A stretch of 43,022 nucleotides of DNA from an uncultured Alphaproteobacteria bacterium (GCA_902627245.1 CACOIH010000012.1:1-43022), one strand, 5' to 3'; positions 34,761-42,633 are shown, counted from the first letter of the stretch. Made by a program: numbers and translations. Notes: generated by a model not told the origin, from the sequence alone.

Positions 34761-35819
34761 TCATAATTTTTTTGCAGCACTTGTTTCTTTAATATTAGTT
34801 AGTTTGGTATATCTATCAATCATTTGAGTAGTTTTATGTCCACTTTGAGCCATGATTTCGTGTGTTGGAACACCATTCATTCTAGCTTGTGTGATAGAAC
34901 CTATTCTTAAACTATGACCAGAAATTTTATTACAATCTTCAAGCCCTGCATCTTCCGCTCTTTTTTTTAAAATTAAAACAAAACTGGTATCTGTTAGGCT
35001 TACTTTTTGGTTTTTATTATTAAGAATATATTTTTCAATATTGTTAGCTTTGTTAATTTTATAGAAGAGGGGCCCACTATCTATTAACGCAACTTCTAAC
35101 CAATTTTTAAGAGCTGATACAGGGCAATAAGATGTATTTGTTTTAGGTAGCCAAATCATTCTGCCTTCACCTTTTTGATCTGTTTTTGAAAATGGTATTA
35201 ATACTTGAACACCATCTTCTTCAAAATTTAAATGCTCATACTTCATTCCTAACAATTCTGACCTCCTACAAAAGCTATAAAAACCAATTAAGATCAATGC
35301 TTTGTCTCTAATATTTCTAAAATCTTCATCGTCATTTGGAATTTTATCAATTATTTTTTCTATGTCAGATTTCAATAGCTCCTTTGCTTGGCCAGACTTA
35401 TTATTTTTTTCATCTCTAACTATTGCGCTTATAGTTTCTGAAATATTTGGATTTTTTCTATCAAACTGAAAACCATTAACTCTGTATTTATAAGTTATAG
35501 AGGCTAAAATTCTTTGTATAGTTGAAGCTTTGTATGCAGTTGAGGAGTAGGGGTTGTTATTTAACTTTTCTCTACCCGGAATATTACTTGACCCTTTAAG
35601 TATTTTAGCTTCAGGATCTTCATGTAGCCAGTCCATATAGTTTGCTGTTAAAGCATAGGCACTATCCAAATCATCAACATCTAATGGACTACAACTGTAC
35701 TTATTTTTGCAATAATCGATAAATTTAAGCCAATCTCCTTGATATTTATCCTGAGTATTTTGAGCTTTAGATTTTTCCTTAAGCTTACTAACATTATCAT
35801 TTAGAGTTATTTTAACCAT
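34761..35819 (-). CDS. Cre-like tyrosine recombinase / integrase
   Basis: 352 residues. The catalytic set is complete: R185 (CRRSEL), the beta-hairpin Lys in PFSKTDQKGEG, H302-S-L-R305 (GHSLRIGS), H328 (QSGHKTT) and Y337 (DRYTKLT). Residues about 1-150 form the N-terminal arm-type domain that grips DNA. The overall pattern, including SKTDQ, resembles the Cre-like branch more than the shorter XerC/XerD proteins. It cuts and rejoins DNA at inverted-repeat sites. A dif-like inverted repeat lies 8 bases upstream of its start. No phage or transposon genes are next to it. Confidence 0.9.
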   Translation of the reverse strand: MVKITLNDNVSKLKEKSKAQNTQDKYQGDWLKFIDYCKNKYSCSPLDVDDLDSAYALTANYMDWLHEDPEAKILKGSSNIPGREKLNNNPYSSTAYKASTIQRILASITYKYRVNGFQFDRKNPNISETISAIVRDEKNNKSGQAKELLKSDIEKIIDKIPNDDEDFRNIRDKALILIGFYSFCRRSELLGMKYEHLNFEEDGVQVLIPFSKTDQKGEGRMIWLPKTNTSYCPVSALKNWLEVALIDSGPLFYKINKANNIEKYILNNKNQKVSLTDTSFVLILKKRAEDAGLEDCNKISGHSLRIGSITQARMNGVPTHEIMAQSGHKTTQMIDRYTKLTNIKETSAAKKL

Positions 35820-35827
35820 ATTATATA

Positions 35828-35851
35828 TTACGATAATTACAGTTATCGTAA
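35828..35851. promoter_or_regulatory. dif-like 9-6-9 inverted repeat at recombinase start
   Basis: TTACGATAA (35828-35836) and TTATCGTAA (35843-35851) are a perfect 9-bp inverted repeat around the 6-bp centre TTACAG. Inner ATAA-N6-TTAT edges and a 6-bp centre match Xer/dif core sites. The extended right arm TTATCGTAAAT agrees at 9 of 11 bases with the common dif arm TTATGTTAAAT. It starts 8 bases upstream of the recombinase ATG, so it could be a recombination site, an operator for self-control, or both. No second copy was found in the window. Confidence 0.55.
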
Positions 35852-35868
35852 ATAATAGTCAAGCAGTA

Positions 35869-35931
35869 TATAATATTATTATAAATCAATAAATTATTTA
35901 TATTATCTAACGCTATTTATAATATTATAAA
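35869..35931. repeat. AT-rich palindromes between recombinase and cobB
   Basis: TTTATAATATTATAAA (35916-35931) is a perfect 16-bp palindrome. An 11-base copy of its core, TATAATATTAT, lies at 35869-35879. They are 49 bases apart, centred between the divergent recombinase and cobB genes. They could be operator sites, but low complexity makes chance plausible. Confidence 0.35.
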
Positions 35932-35980
35932 CTAGATATAGATTTTCACGTGTAATAAAATACTGTATATAGTGTATCAA

Positions 35981-36697
35981 ATGGAAAAATTACCCCAGGT
36001 TTCAGCTGATTCCCAGATCTTTGTGTTAACTGGTGCTGGTATAAGCAAAGAGTCTGGGATTGAAACATTCAGAGACTCTGATGGATTATGGAATAATCAT
36101 AGGATTGAGGATGTTGCTAGTCCTGAAGGATTCTATAGAAACCCTACTCTTGTCTATGATTTTTATAATAAACGTCGAAAAGAACTAAATTCAGGAATTA
36201 AGCCAAATAAGGCCCATATTCTTCTTCATGAATTAGAAAAAACATATAAAATTCATATAGTTACACAAAATATCGACAATTTGCATGAAATTGGAGGTTC
36301 ATCGTCAATAATTCACATGCACGGTGAGTTAAATAAAGTTCGATGTATCATGAATGAAAAACATGTATTTGAGTGGCTAGAAGACCTAAATGAGACCCAT
36401 AAATGCCCTAAATGCGGCTCTCAAATGAGACCTCACATTGTATGGTTTGGTGAAATGCCCATGCAAATGGATGAAATTCATAATTTAGCAGAACAATCTA
36501 GTCTGTTTGTTTCAATTGGTACTTCTGGAGAGGTCTACCCTGCTGCTGGCTTTGTAACAATGTTCAAAGATATGCAAAAACCAACTGTAGAATTAAATTT
36601 GGAACCATCACGTAATCAGGATCAATTTGACTTTGCTATTCACAAACCTGCTACAGTTGCAGTTGAAGAATTTAAAAACTTACTTTTAAGTAACTGA
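35981..36697 (+). CDS. cobB: NAD-dependent protein deacylase (sirtuin, CobB type)
   Basis: Removes acetyl and succinyl groups from lysines using NAD. Motifs are VLTGAGISKESGIETFR (NAD loop), QNIDNLHE, the catalytic His in IHMHGEL and FGEMPMQMDEI. Y62-N-K-R65 is the YxxR pair that class III sirtuins use to bind succinyl-lysine. The zinc region has one Cys early (VRC) and a later KCPKC, as in E. coli CobB. I prefer the ATG at 35981 (MEKLPQ) to the GTG at 35972. The similarity to E. coli CobB is high throughout. Confidence 0.94.
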   Translation: MEKLPQVSADSQIFVLTGAGISKESGIETFRDSDGLWNNHRIEDVASPEGFYRNPTLVYDFYNKRRKELNSGIKPNKAHILLHELEKTYKIHIVTQNIDNLHEIGGSSSIIHMHGELNKVRCIMNEKHVFEWLEDLNETHKCPKCGSQMRPHIVWFGEMPMQMDEIHNLAEQSSLFVSIGTSGEVYPAAGFVTMFKDMQKPTVELNLEPSRNQDQFDFAIHKPATVAVEEFKNLLLSN

Positions 36698-36726
36698 AGT
36701 AAGATATATAAAATTAATTCAAAAAA

Positions 36727-37746
36727 ATGATTTTTTATTTAGTAACCCCTTTAATATTAATTATCTCAAGTTCTTTAGGTTTATTTATTGATCCATCTTG
36801 GTCTATATCACCTTTTGTGTGGGTCTTTGTACTAGTTCCCATTATTGATCTAGTTTTACCTTATCTAAGTAAACAAGATGCTGATTTAAAAGAAAATCTA
36901 TTTCATAATTTTTCAATTTTAATTGTTCTTCCTTGTATTTTATTTCTGATTTTATTTGGTTTAATTGTTGTATCTGGTCCATCAATAACATTACTAACTG
37001 CTGCTGCTTTAGGCGCAGCTGTCGGTATGTCAGGTGGTTCAATTGGTATTACAACAGCTCATGAATTAATTCATAGACAAAATAAATATATGCGAGGCAT
37101 TGGTATATTATTATTAATTGTTTGTTGCTATGGTCATTTTCGTATTGAGCATATCTACGGTCATCACCGAAATGTTGCTACAAAAGAAGACCCTGCTACT
37201 GCAAGAAGAGGTGAGAATTTTTATTTTTATTTTATTCGCTGTGTCATCAATAGTGTTATTTCTTCCTGGAAAATTGAAAAAAATATACTCGATAAAAGAA
37301 ATATAAAAATTTTTAGCATTCGAAATAGAATGTTACAATATTTTGTATTGGAATTTTTGTTTTTGTTAGTAGCTTATATATTCGCAGGAATTAATGGTTT
37401 AGTTTTTGTTGTTTTTCACTCATTAGTTTCAATCATCTTACTTGAGTTAGTAAATTACATTCAACATTACGGTTTAGAGAGAAAAAAACAAAATGGGAGA
37501 TATGAAAGATTTACAGATCTACATTCTTGGAATAGTCGTCATATTTCAGCTAATTGGTCGACTTTTAATTTAGGTTTGCACGCAGAACATCACCAAACTG
37601 CATCAAAGCACTACCCTCTTCTCTCACAAGAAGAAAAAGCCATAGAGATGCCAGCAAACTATTCCATTATGTTAATAATGGCTTTAATTCCTCCAATATG
37701 GTTTTTTATAATGCACAAAAAAATTGATAATTTAAAAACAATTTAA
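36727..37746 (+). CDS. alkB: AlkB-type alkane 1-monooxygenase
   Basis: A diiron membrane hydroxylase that oxidises the terminal carbon of alkanes or related chains. The 339 residues hold about six membrane helices and the histidine boxes H112-E-L-I-H116, E141-H-x-x-G-H-H147 and L284-H-A-E-H-H289. The additional box NYIQHYGL (residues 243-250) has Gln246 where many AlkB have Glu. Rubredoxin and rubredoxin reductase, its usual electron donors, are not in the window. It starts 29 bases after cobB. Confidence 0.9.
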   Translation: MIFYLVTPLILIISSSLGLFIDPSWSISPFVWVFVLVPIIDLVLPYLSKQDADLKENLFHNFSILIVLPCILFLILFGLIVVSGPSITLLTAAALGAAVGMSGGSIGITTAHELIHRQNKYMRGIGILLLIVCCYGHFRIEHIYGHHRNVATKEDPATARRGENFYFYFIRCVINSVISSWKIEKNILDKRNIKIFSIRNRMLQYFVLEFLFLLVAYIFAGINGLVFVVFHSLVSIILLELVNYIQHYGLERKKQNGRYERFTDLHSWNSRHISANWSTFNLGLHAEHHQTASKHYPLLSQEEKAIEMPANYSIMLIMALIPPIWFFIMHKKIDNLKTI

Positions 37747-37790
37747 TCACTATTAATTTGCTCAATCTTATTTAATTGGTAAAATATTTC

Positions 37791-37828
37791 GGGGTATAAA
37801 GCCCTCTCCACTGAGGGAGTTTTGCCCC
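37791..37828 (+). promoter_or_regulatory. Structured leader hiding the ribosome-binding site
   Basis: Outer pairs GGGG (37791-37794) with CCCC (37825-37828) enclose CCCTC (37802-37806) with GAGGG (37813-37817). The GAGGGAG Shine-Dalgarno is locked in the inner stem, and the start codon ATG follows immediately at 37829. A competing hairpin, GGG (37792-37794) with CCC (37802-37804), would free it. This suggests a translational switch. The U-run after GAGGGAG is only four bases, so a terminator is less likely. I do not recognise a known riboswitch. Confidence 0.5.
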
Positions 37829-38689
37829 ATGATAAATATGAAAATACAAGAGGAAAATATTAGTTATTTTATTAATCTTGATAAATTTCCTATACACGAA
37901 CCTCAAAGTTCAAAATATCAAACAATTGTAAAAGAGGCTCGCGAAGCTTTAGATTATGATGGATGCTATGTATTAAAATCGATTGTTAATTCAAATGCAA
38001 TTAAAGATATGCAAGTTGAAGCCTCAAGTATTGAAAGTTTGGCTCATTATACATCTAATAAAGTAAATGTTTATTTTAGTAAGGATGATCAATCTTATCC
38101 TAAAGATCACCCACGTCGTTTTTTTATGGAAAGAAGTAATGGATTTGTTTCAGGTGATAAATTTCCAGAAAATTCAAAAATAAAAGATTTATATTATTCT
38201 GAAATTCTAAAAAACTTTATAGCCGATTGCTTAGAAGTAAAAATGTATCACTATGCTGATCCTTTAGCTTCATTAACAATAAATGTAAATAAACCAGGCG
38301 ATCGTTTTTCTTGGCATTACGATACAAATGAATTTACTGTCACCATGTTAGTGCAAGATTGTGATAAAGGAGGTATTTTTCAATACGTACCAAATATTAG
38401 AAATAAAGATGATGAATGTTATGATGAGGTTCAAAAACTTCTTCATGGAGATACCTCAAAGATAAAAGAAATAAAACTTAATGAGGGTGATCTTCAATTA
38501 TTTAAGGGTCGTTATGCACTTCATCGAGCAACTAGAGCAGAAGGAAATAAAACAAGAAACTTAGTTGTATTTACATACACTGAAAAAGAAAACGTTATTG
38601 GCTCTACTTATAGAACAGAAGAACTTTACGGTAAAACACTTGATGTTCATAAACAAACAAAAATTAGAAGTGATAATCTAACAGATTAA
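37829..38689 (+). CDS. BesD/HalD-like Fe(II)/2-oxoglutarate oxygenase
   Basis: 286 residues. The metal site is H163-Y-D165 (SWHYDTNEFTVTMLVQ) and H232 (GRYALHRAT), with R233 and R236 nearby. The layout WHYD...GGIFQYVPNIR...LFKGR-LHR recalls the BesD/HalD family that acts on free amino acids. BesD-type halogenases replace the Asp by Gly; here Asp is kept, so hydroxylation is more likely. First gene of a three-gene operon with the dehydrogenase 4 bases downstream. The substrate is unknown. Confidence 0.8.
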   Translation: MINMKIQEENISYFINLDKFPIHEPQSSKYQTIVKEAREALDYDGCYVLKSIVNSNAIKDMQVEASSIESLAHYTSNKVNVYFSKDDQSYPKDHPRRFFMERSNGFVSGDKFPENSKIKDLYYSEILKNFIADCLEVKMYHYADPLASLTINVNKPGDRFSWHYDTNEFTVTMLVQDCDKGGIFQYVPNIRNKDDECYDEVQKLLHGDTSKIKEIKLNEGDLQLFKGRYALHRATRAEGNKTRNLVVFTYTEKENVIGSTYRTEELYGKTLDVHKQTKIRSDNLTD

Positions 38690-38693
38690 AATT

Positions 38694-39626
38694 ATGAAAA
38701 AAATCGGAATGATAGGTCTAGGAAATATGGGTAGTGCAGTTGCACGGAATATTCAAAGAGCTAACTACCCTCTATATGTTTACGATATTAACAAAGAAGC
38801 TGGAAAAAATGTAATAGATAATGGTGGTATAGTTACAAACTCTCCAAAAGAACTTTTAAATGAAGTTGATATAGTTGTTTCTATGGTTTTTGGACCAAAA
38901 GAAATTGAGGATGTTTTAAAAGGTAAAAATGGTATGCTCCAAACATCTTGCAAAGATAAAGTTTGGATAGATTTAACAACTAGCTCCCCTACACTTATGC
39001 GGAATTTAGCTGATGAATTTAAAGATGCTGGTGGATATGCAGTAGACGCCCCTGTCACAGGATCATTAGACTCAGCAATACGTGGGGATATGATAATGTT
39101 TGTTGGGGGATCAGAAATTGCAATAGAAAAAGCAAAGGAAGTTTTGGATAGAATTGGCAAAACAAGACGAGTTGGAAAATATGGCAATGGATACGTAGCA
39201 AAGCTTGTTAATAATCAGTTATGGAAAATTCATGCTTCAGCAATTGGAGAAGCAATGGTCTTAGCTAAAAAAGCAGGATTAGAACCAGATGTTTGGTGGG
39301 AAGTAATGAAAGGTGGTGCTGCAGATAGTTTTGTTCTTCATCATGATGTTCCATCAATATTTGCTGGACATTATGATCCATCATTCCGAGTAGAATTAGC
39401 TTTAAAGGATTTGGATTTGATACAAGAATTAATTAAAGAAAATAATACTAGATCTGAATTAACTAACGCTGCACATGAAAGATTTAAAGAAGCCAAAAAA
39501 CGTTATGGCGTTGAAGCTGGAGAAATGACTGTTTGTAAATTAATTGAAGAAGATGGAAATGTAAATTTACAAGTCAATGGTGATTGGATTGCGCCATGGG
39601 AAGTAAAGCACCCTAATGATGAATAG
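38694..39626 (+). CDS. Beta-hydroxyacid dehydrogenase
   Basis: 310 residues related to 3-hydroxyisobutyrate and tartronate-semialdehyde dehydrogenases. The NAD(P) loop is GMIGLGNMGSAVA, DAPVTGSLDSAIRGD is the substrate loop and GYVAKLVNNQL contains the catalytic Lys. A C-terminal tail of about 30 residues (VCKLIEEDGNVNLQVNGDWIAPWEVK) is longer than usual. It follows the 2-oxoglutarate oxygenase by 4 bases, so it may oxidise that enzyme's hydroxylated product (inference). Confidence 0.88.
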   Translation: MKKIGMIGLGNMGSAVARNIQRANYPLYVYDINKEAGKNVIDNGGIVTNSPKELLNEVDIVVSMVFGPKEIEDVLKGKNGMLQTSCKDKVWIDLTTSSPTLMRNLADEFKDAGGYAVDAPVTGSLDSAIRGDMIMFVGGSEIAIEKAKEVLDRIGKTRRVGKYGNGYVAKLVNNQLWKIHASAIGEAMVLAKKAGLEPDVWWEVMKGGAADSFVLHHDVPSIFAGHYDPSFRVELALKDLDLIQELIKENNTRSELTNAAHERFKEAKKRYGVEAGEMTVCKLIEEDGNVNLQVNGDWIAPWEVKHPNDE

Positions 39627-39629
39627 CTC

Positions 39630-39956
39630 ATGTTATTAACTTATATATTTTTACTTTCAGCTGTTGCTCTAGGAACTGCATCTAATATTTTTGCAAAAGA
39701 GGCAGATGGATTTACAAAATTATTCCCGTCCTTTCTAAGTGCCTTAACAATAATTCTTTGTATGTATTGTTTATCACAAGTAATGAAAACAATTTCTGCG
39801 GGATATACTTATGCTACTTTTGCTGGACTATGTATTATAGCAACAACCGTATTAGGTATTTTGAGATTTAACCAATGGCCTAATTTATATGCCTTTATTG
39901 GTTTAATCTTTATTATAATTGGAGTAATTTTAGTAAATCTTTTAGGTAAAAATTAA
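39630..39956 (+). CDS. Small multidrug resistance (SMR) fold protein lacking Glu14
   Basis: 108 residues with four transmembrane helices in the SMR pattern (KEADGFTKLFPS, ISAGYTYATFAGLCIIATTVLGILRF, IIIGVILVNLLG). The membrane-embedded Glu of helix 1 that couples proton and substrate in EmrE is absent: the aligned position falls in SAVALGTAS, with no acidic residue. It may form a heterodimer, work as a lipid or metabolite flippase, or be inactive. It begins 3 bases after the dehydrogenase. Confidence 0.78.
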   Translation: MLLTYIFLLSAVALGTASNIFAKEADGFTKLFPSFLSALTIILCMYCLSQVMKTISAGYTYATFAGLCIIATTVLGILRFNQWPNLYAFIGLIFIIIGVILVNLLGKN

Positions 39957-39973
39957 ATTAAAATAATTCAATA

Positions 39974-40405
39974 TTAATCAAGTTCGTAAACATCCCAATT
40001 ACTTTTTTTTGCAATTCTATCATATAAAGATTTAGCACTGTGATTATCATTTCTTGTTATCCATCTAACTAATCCCCACCCTTTTGCTTTAGAAATTTCA
40101 TTTAGTTTATTAATTATCTCTTCACCAATTTTTCTACCTCTAAAATCAGGGTGAACATACAAATCATCAAGAAAACCTATATATTTTCCTCTAAGAGGAT
40201 TCGGCATTCGTCGATAATGAGCTATTGCCACAATATGATTGTCTATCTCGTAAACTAATCCATTAAGTTCGTGTTTAAGGTCATGCAACCAATTCCAAAT
40301 TGTATTTAATGTCTCTTCAGTAATTTCAACTTTATAAAAATCTGCATAACCGTAATAAAGATTTTTCCATTCTACTTTATCTTTAATTTCAATATCTCTA
40401 ATCAT
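39974..40405 (-). CDS. GNAT family N-acetyltransferase
   Basis: 143 residues. FLDDLYVHPDFRGRKIGEEII is the acetyl-CoA-binding core (R/Q-x-x-G-x-G/A type), and NDNHSAKSLYDRIAKKS is the C-terminal strand-helix of GNATs. The acetylated substrate is unknown. It follows 3 bases after the EamA gene on the minus strand and converges with the SMR gene. Confidence 0.87.
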   Translation of the reverse strand: MIRDIEIKDKVEWKNLYYGYADFYKVEITEETLNTIWNWLHDLKHELNGLVYEIDNHIVAIAHYRRMPNPLRGKYIGFLDDLYVHPDFRGRKIGEEIINKLNEISKAKGWGLVRWITRNDNHSAKSLYDRIAKKSNWDVYELD

Positions 40406-40408
40406 TTA

Positions 40409-41344
40409 TCATGTTCTAAGTGTTGTTTTAGCTACAACTAAAGTATCGCGTTTATTTTCTCTATAAACTATGTAAATACCGCTAGTAACAATTAGGAGGA
40501 TTCCAATGAACGAGTAAATATCTGGAATTTCTGAAAATATAAAGAATCCTATAACTACACTGAAAAGTAAATGGATATATTCAGTTGGAGCATTTACAAT
40601 TGCTGATCCTATTCTGTACGCAGCAATTAAACTTATAATACCAAAACTTCCTAAAATTGAAATTAGTATAATAATTGCAATTGTTTGAAAATCATCAAGT
40701 ATCCAAGGATTGTTAAGATTATCTAGTATAATAAAGTTTATATCTGAATAATAAATTAGAACACTAAATAGATTACCTCCAATAAATGCTCCTATATAAA
40801 TATGAAAAGTTTGTTGAAACAATGTGTCTTCTCCAGCAGTTTTACGCGCAAACAACATACTTATGCTGTACGTTAAAGCAGTAAATATGGGAAACAGCAT
40901 ATAAATATTTATTTCAGTAAAAGATGGTTTTATAATAAATATTGTTCCAATAAATCCTACACATACTGATAATATTCTATTGATACCAATTTTATTTTTC
41001 AAAATAAAATGAGATAATATTGTAATAAATAAAGGGCTAACAAAGAAAAGACTTGTAGCTTCGGCCAAACTAATTTTACCTATTGAAATAAAAAATAATA
41101 AAAAACCAATAAAGAAAAAGAAACCCCTAAATATTGCCACAAAAGGATAGGCAGATTTAAAAACAATATCTTCTTTTTTATAAAGTAAATAACAAACTAA
41201 TATAATAATTCCAACACTTGCTCTAAATACTAGTATTTGCAGAAGAGATAAATCATTAACAGTTAATTTGATTAATGTATCTTGAATAATAAAGAATGAC
41301 ATTCCCGTTATTATTAAGATAAGACCTTTAATATTATTACTCAT
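40409..41344 (-). CDS. EamA/DMT family transporter
   Basis: 311 residues and ten hydrophobic helices in two EamA repeats. Segments VFRASVGIIILVCYLLYKK, ISLAEATSLFFVSPLFITILSHFILKNKIG and IVNAPTEYIHLLFSVVIGFFIFSEIP are typical. The substrate is unknown. It is divergent from the channel gene, with 62 bases between, and upstream of the GNAT gene. Confidence 0.88.
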   Translation of the reverse strand: MSNNIKGLILIITGMSFFIIQDTLIKLTVNDLSLLQILVFRASVGIIILVCYLLYKKEDIVFKSAYPFVAIFRGFFFFIGFLLFFISIGKISLAEATSLFFVSPLFITILSHFILKNKIGINRILSVCVGFIGTIFIIKPSFTEINIYMLFPIFTALTYSISMLFARKTAGEDTLFQQTFHIYIGAFIGGNLFSVLIYYSDINFIILDNLNNPWILDDFQTIAIIILISILGSFGIISLIAAYRIGSAIVNAPTEYIHLLFSVVIGFFIFSEIPDIYSFIGILLIVTSGIYIVYRENKRDTLVVAKTTLRT

Positions 41345-41406
41345 TGTAATTAATTTTAATACTATTTATGTATTAGTTTAAATAAAAAAATAGTATTAAT
41401 TCATTC

Positions 41407-42099
41407 ATGATAGATTTTTTTTCAAAATTTAGAGACAATAAATTTTTTCAGTTTGTAGTCGTCATAATAATAATTTTAAATGCTATATTAATTGGCGCAA
41501 CTACATATGAGCTTGATCCACTTTTCTTAAATATTATTTATATTCTTGATTATGCCATTACAATATTCTTTGTTATTGAAATACTTATTCGCTTTATTGG
41601 AGAAAAAGATAAAAAAAATTTTTTAAAAGATGGCTGGAATGTCTTTGATACAATAATTGTTGCTATATCGCTTATTCCTATACCTAATAATTCTAGCTTT
41701 TTAGTATTAAGACTTCTTAGAATTTTTAGAGTTCTGCGATTAATATCTGTAATACCAGAACTAAAAAAGATCATTGAAGCTATATTAGCTTCAATTAAAA
41801 GAGTATTTTATGTAAGTCTTCTTCTTTTTATAATTTTGTATATTTATGCAACAATGGGCTCCATTCTATTTAGTCAAGATGATCCAGAAAGATGGGCTGA
41901 TTTAGGAATATCACTTATAACACTATTTCAAGTTTTAACTTTATCTAGTTGGGAAAATGTTATGTTGCCAATGCAATCTATTTATTGGTGGGCATGGATA
42001 TATTTTTTTAGTTTCATCGTGATTTGTTCAATTACCATACTAAATCTTGTCATTGCAATATTAGTTGATGTTGTAAATCATCAAAATGATAAAAAATAA
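41407..42099 (+). CDS. Small voltage-gated ion channel (bacterial Nav-like)
   Basis: 230 residues, one six-helix channel subunit. The S4 helix LRLLRIFRVLRLISVIPELKK has regularly spaced arginines for voltage sensing. The pore lies between S5 and S6, with filter residues T178-L-S-S-W182-E-N184, compared with TLESW in bacterial sodium channels: Ser replaces the filter Glu, and a Glu follows the Trp. S6 is FFSFIVICSITILNLVIAILVDVV. Ion selectivity is therefore unclear. Four subunits would be needed. Confidence 0.87.
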   Translation: MIDFFSKFRDNKFFQFVVVIIIILNAILIGATTYELDPLFLNIIYILDYAITIFFVIEILIRFIGEKDKKNFLKDGWNVFDTIIVAISLIPIPNNSSFLVLRLLRIFRVLRLISVIPELKKIIEAILASIKRVFYVSLLLFIILYIYATMGSILFSQDDPERWADLGISLITLFQVLTLSSWENVMLPMQSIYWWAWIYFFSFIVICSITILNLVIAILVDVVNHQNDKK

Positions 42100-42106
42100 A
42101 TTAGTA

Positions 42107-42229
42107 TTAATTTTGCTTAATATATTTTTTAAATAAATTTTTAATACTTTCTCTATTTTTTCCAAACCAATAGCCAATAGTAAAAGTACCAGCCATGAGG
42201 ATAATTATAGCAATCAAATGTTTAATCAT
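42107..42229 (-). CDS. Small single-helix membrane protein, unknown function
   Basis: A 40-residue ORF, MIKHLIAIIILMAGTFTIGY followed by WFGKNRESIKNLFKKYIKQN: one hydrophobic helix then a basic amphipathic tail. An in-frame ATG at 42238 would add three residues. No clear Shine-Dalgarno sequence is visible. It fills most of a 294-base space between the channel gene and the next plus-strand gene; I see nothing else there. The clear helix-plus-basic-tail pattern supports coding, but the length is short. Confidence 0.5.
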   Translation of the reverse strand: MIKHLIAIIILMAGTFTIGYWFGKNRESIKNLFKKYIKQN

Positions 42230-42393
42230 GAAAATCATAAGAATATAATTAAATAATTTTAAGAAAAAATAAACTAAATTTTATTTTGTTATTTTAATTA
42301 ATAATTTTGTAATATTTAAAGTCATTCTAAATTTAAAAATGAGTACTACCTGTCGCATTGTAAAAAAAACTAAAAATTGTAAATATTAAAAAT

Positions 42394-42618
42394 ATGAAAC
42401 AATATATCACAAGGCTTAATATCAGTATAATTTTAATTATAATATCTGTCATTTTTTCGATTCTATTTTTTTCTCACGAAAATATTAATGGAGGTGTGAT
42501 TTTATTTCTTGTTACTACAATACCTTTAATTGCGTTCCCTTTTTTATGGACTGTTTCAATTTACAAAAGGCAAGAAGCAGTAAGACAAAATGTAATGAGA
42601 GGAAAGAGGAAAAATTAA
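42394..42618 (+). CDS. Small two-helix membrane protein, unknown function
   Basis: 74 residues: helix 1 about 9-27, helix 2 about 33-53, and a basic tail (YKRQEAVRQNVMRGKRKN). The tail suggests a cytoplasmic end. No family is recognised. It is followed 15 bases later by the DUF2470-like gene. Confidence 0.65.
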   Translation: MKQYITRLNISIILIIISVIFSILFFSHENINGGVILFLVTTIPLIAFPFLWTVSIYKRQEAVRQNVMRGKRKN

Positions 42619-42633
42619 CCCATATCAAAATAA

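Noticed and set aside
35820-35971. Possible phage or transposon ends around the recombinase
   Set aside because: No terminal repeats, tRNA target, transposase or phage gene was found nearby.
37829-37860. SAM-II-like TGATAAAT after the leader
   Set aside because: Only this short stretch matches; the conserved 5' loop and pseudoknot partners were not found.
42339-42389. 16-codon ORF
   Set aside because: Too short, no ribosome-binding site, no conservation evidence.
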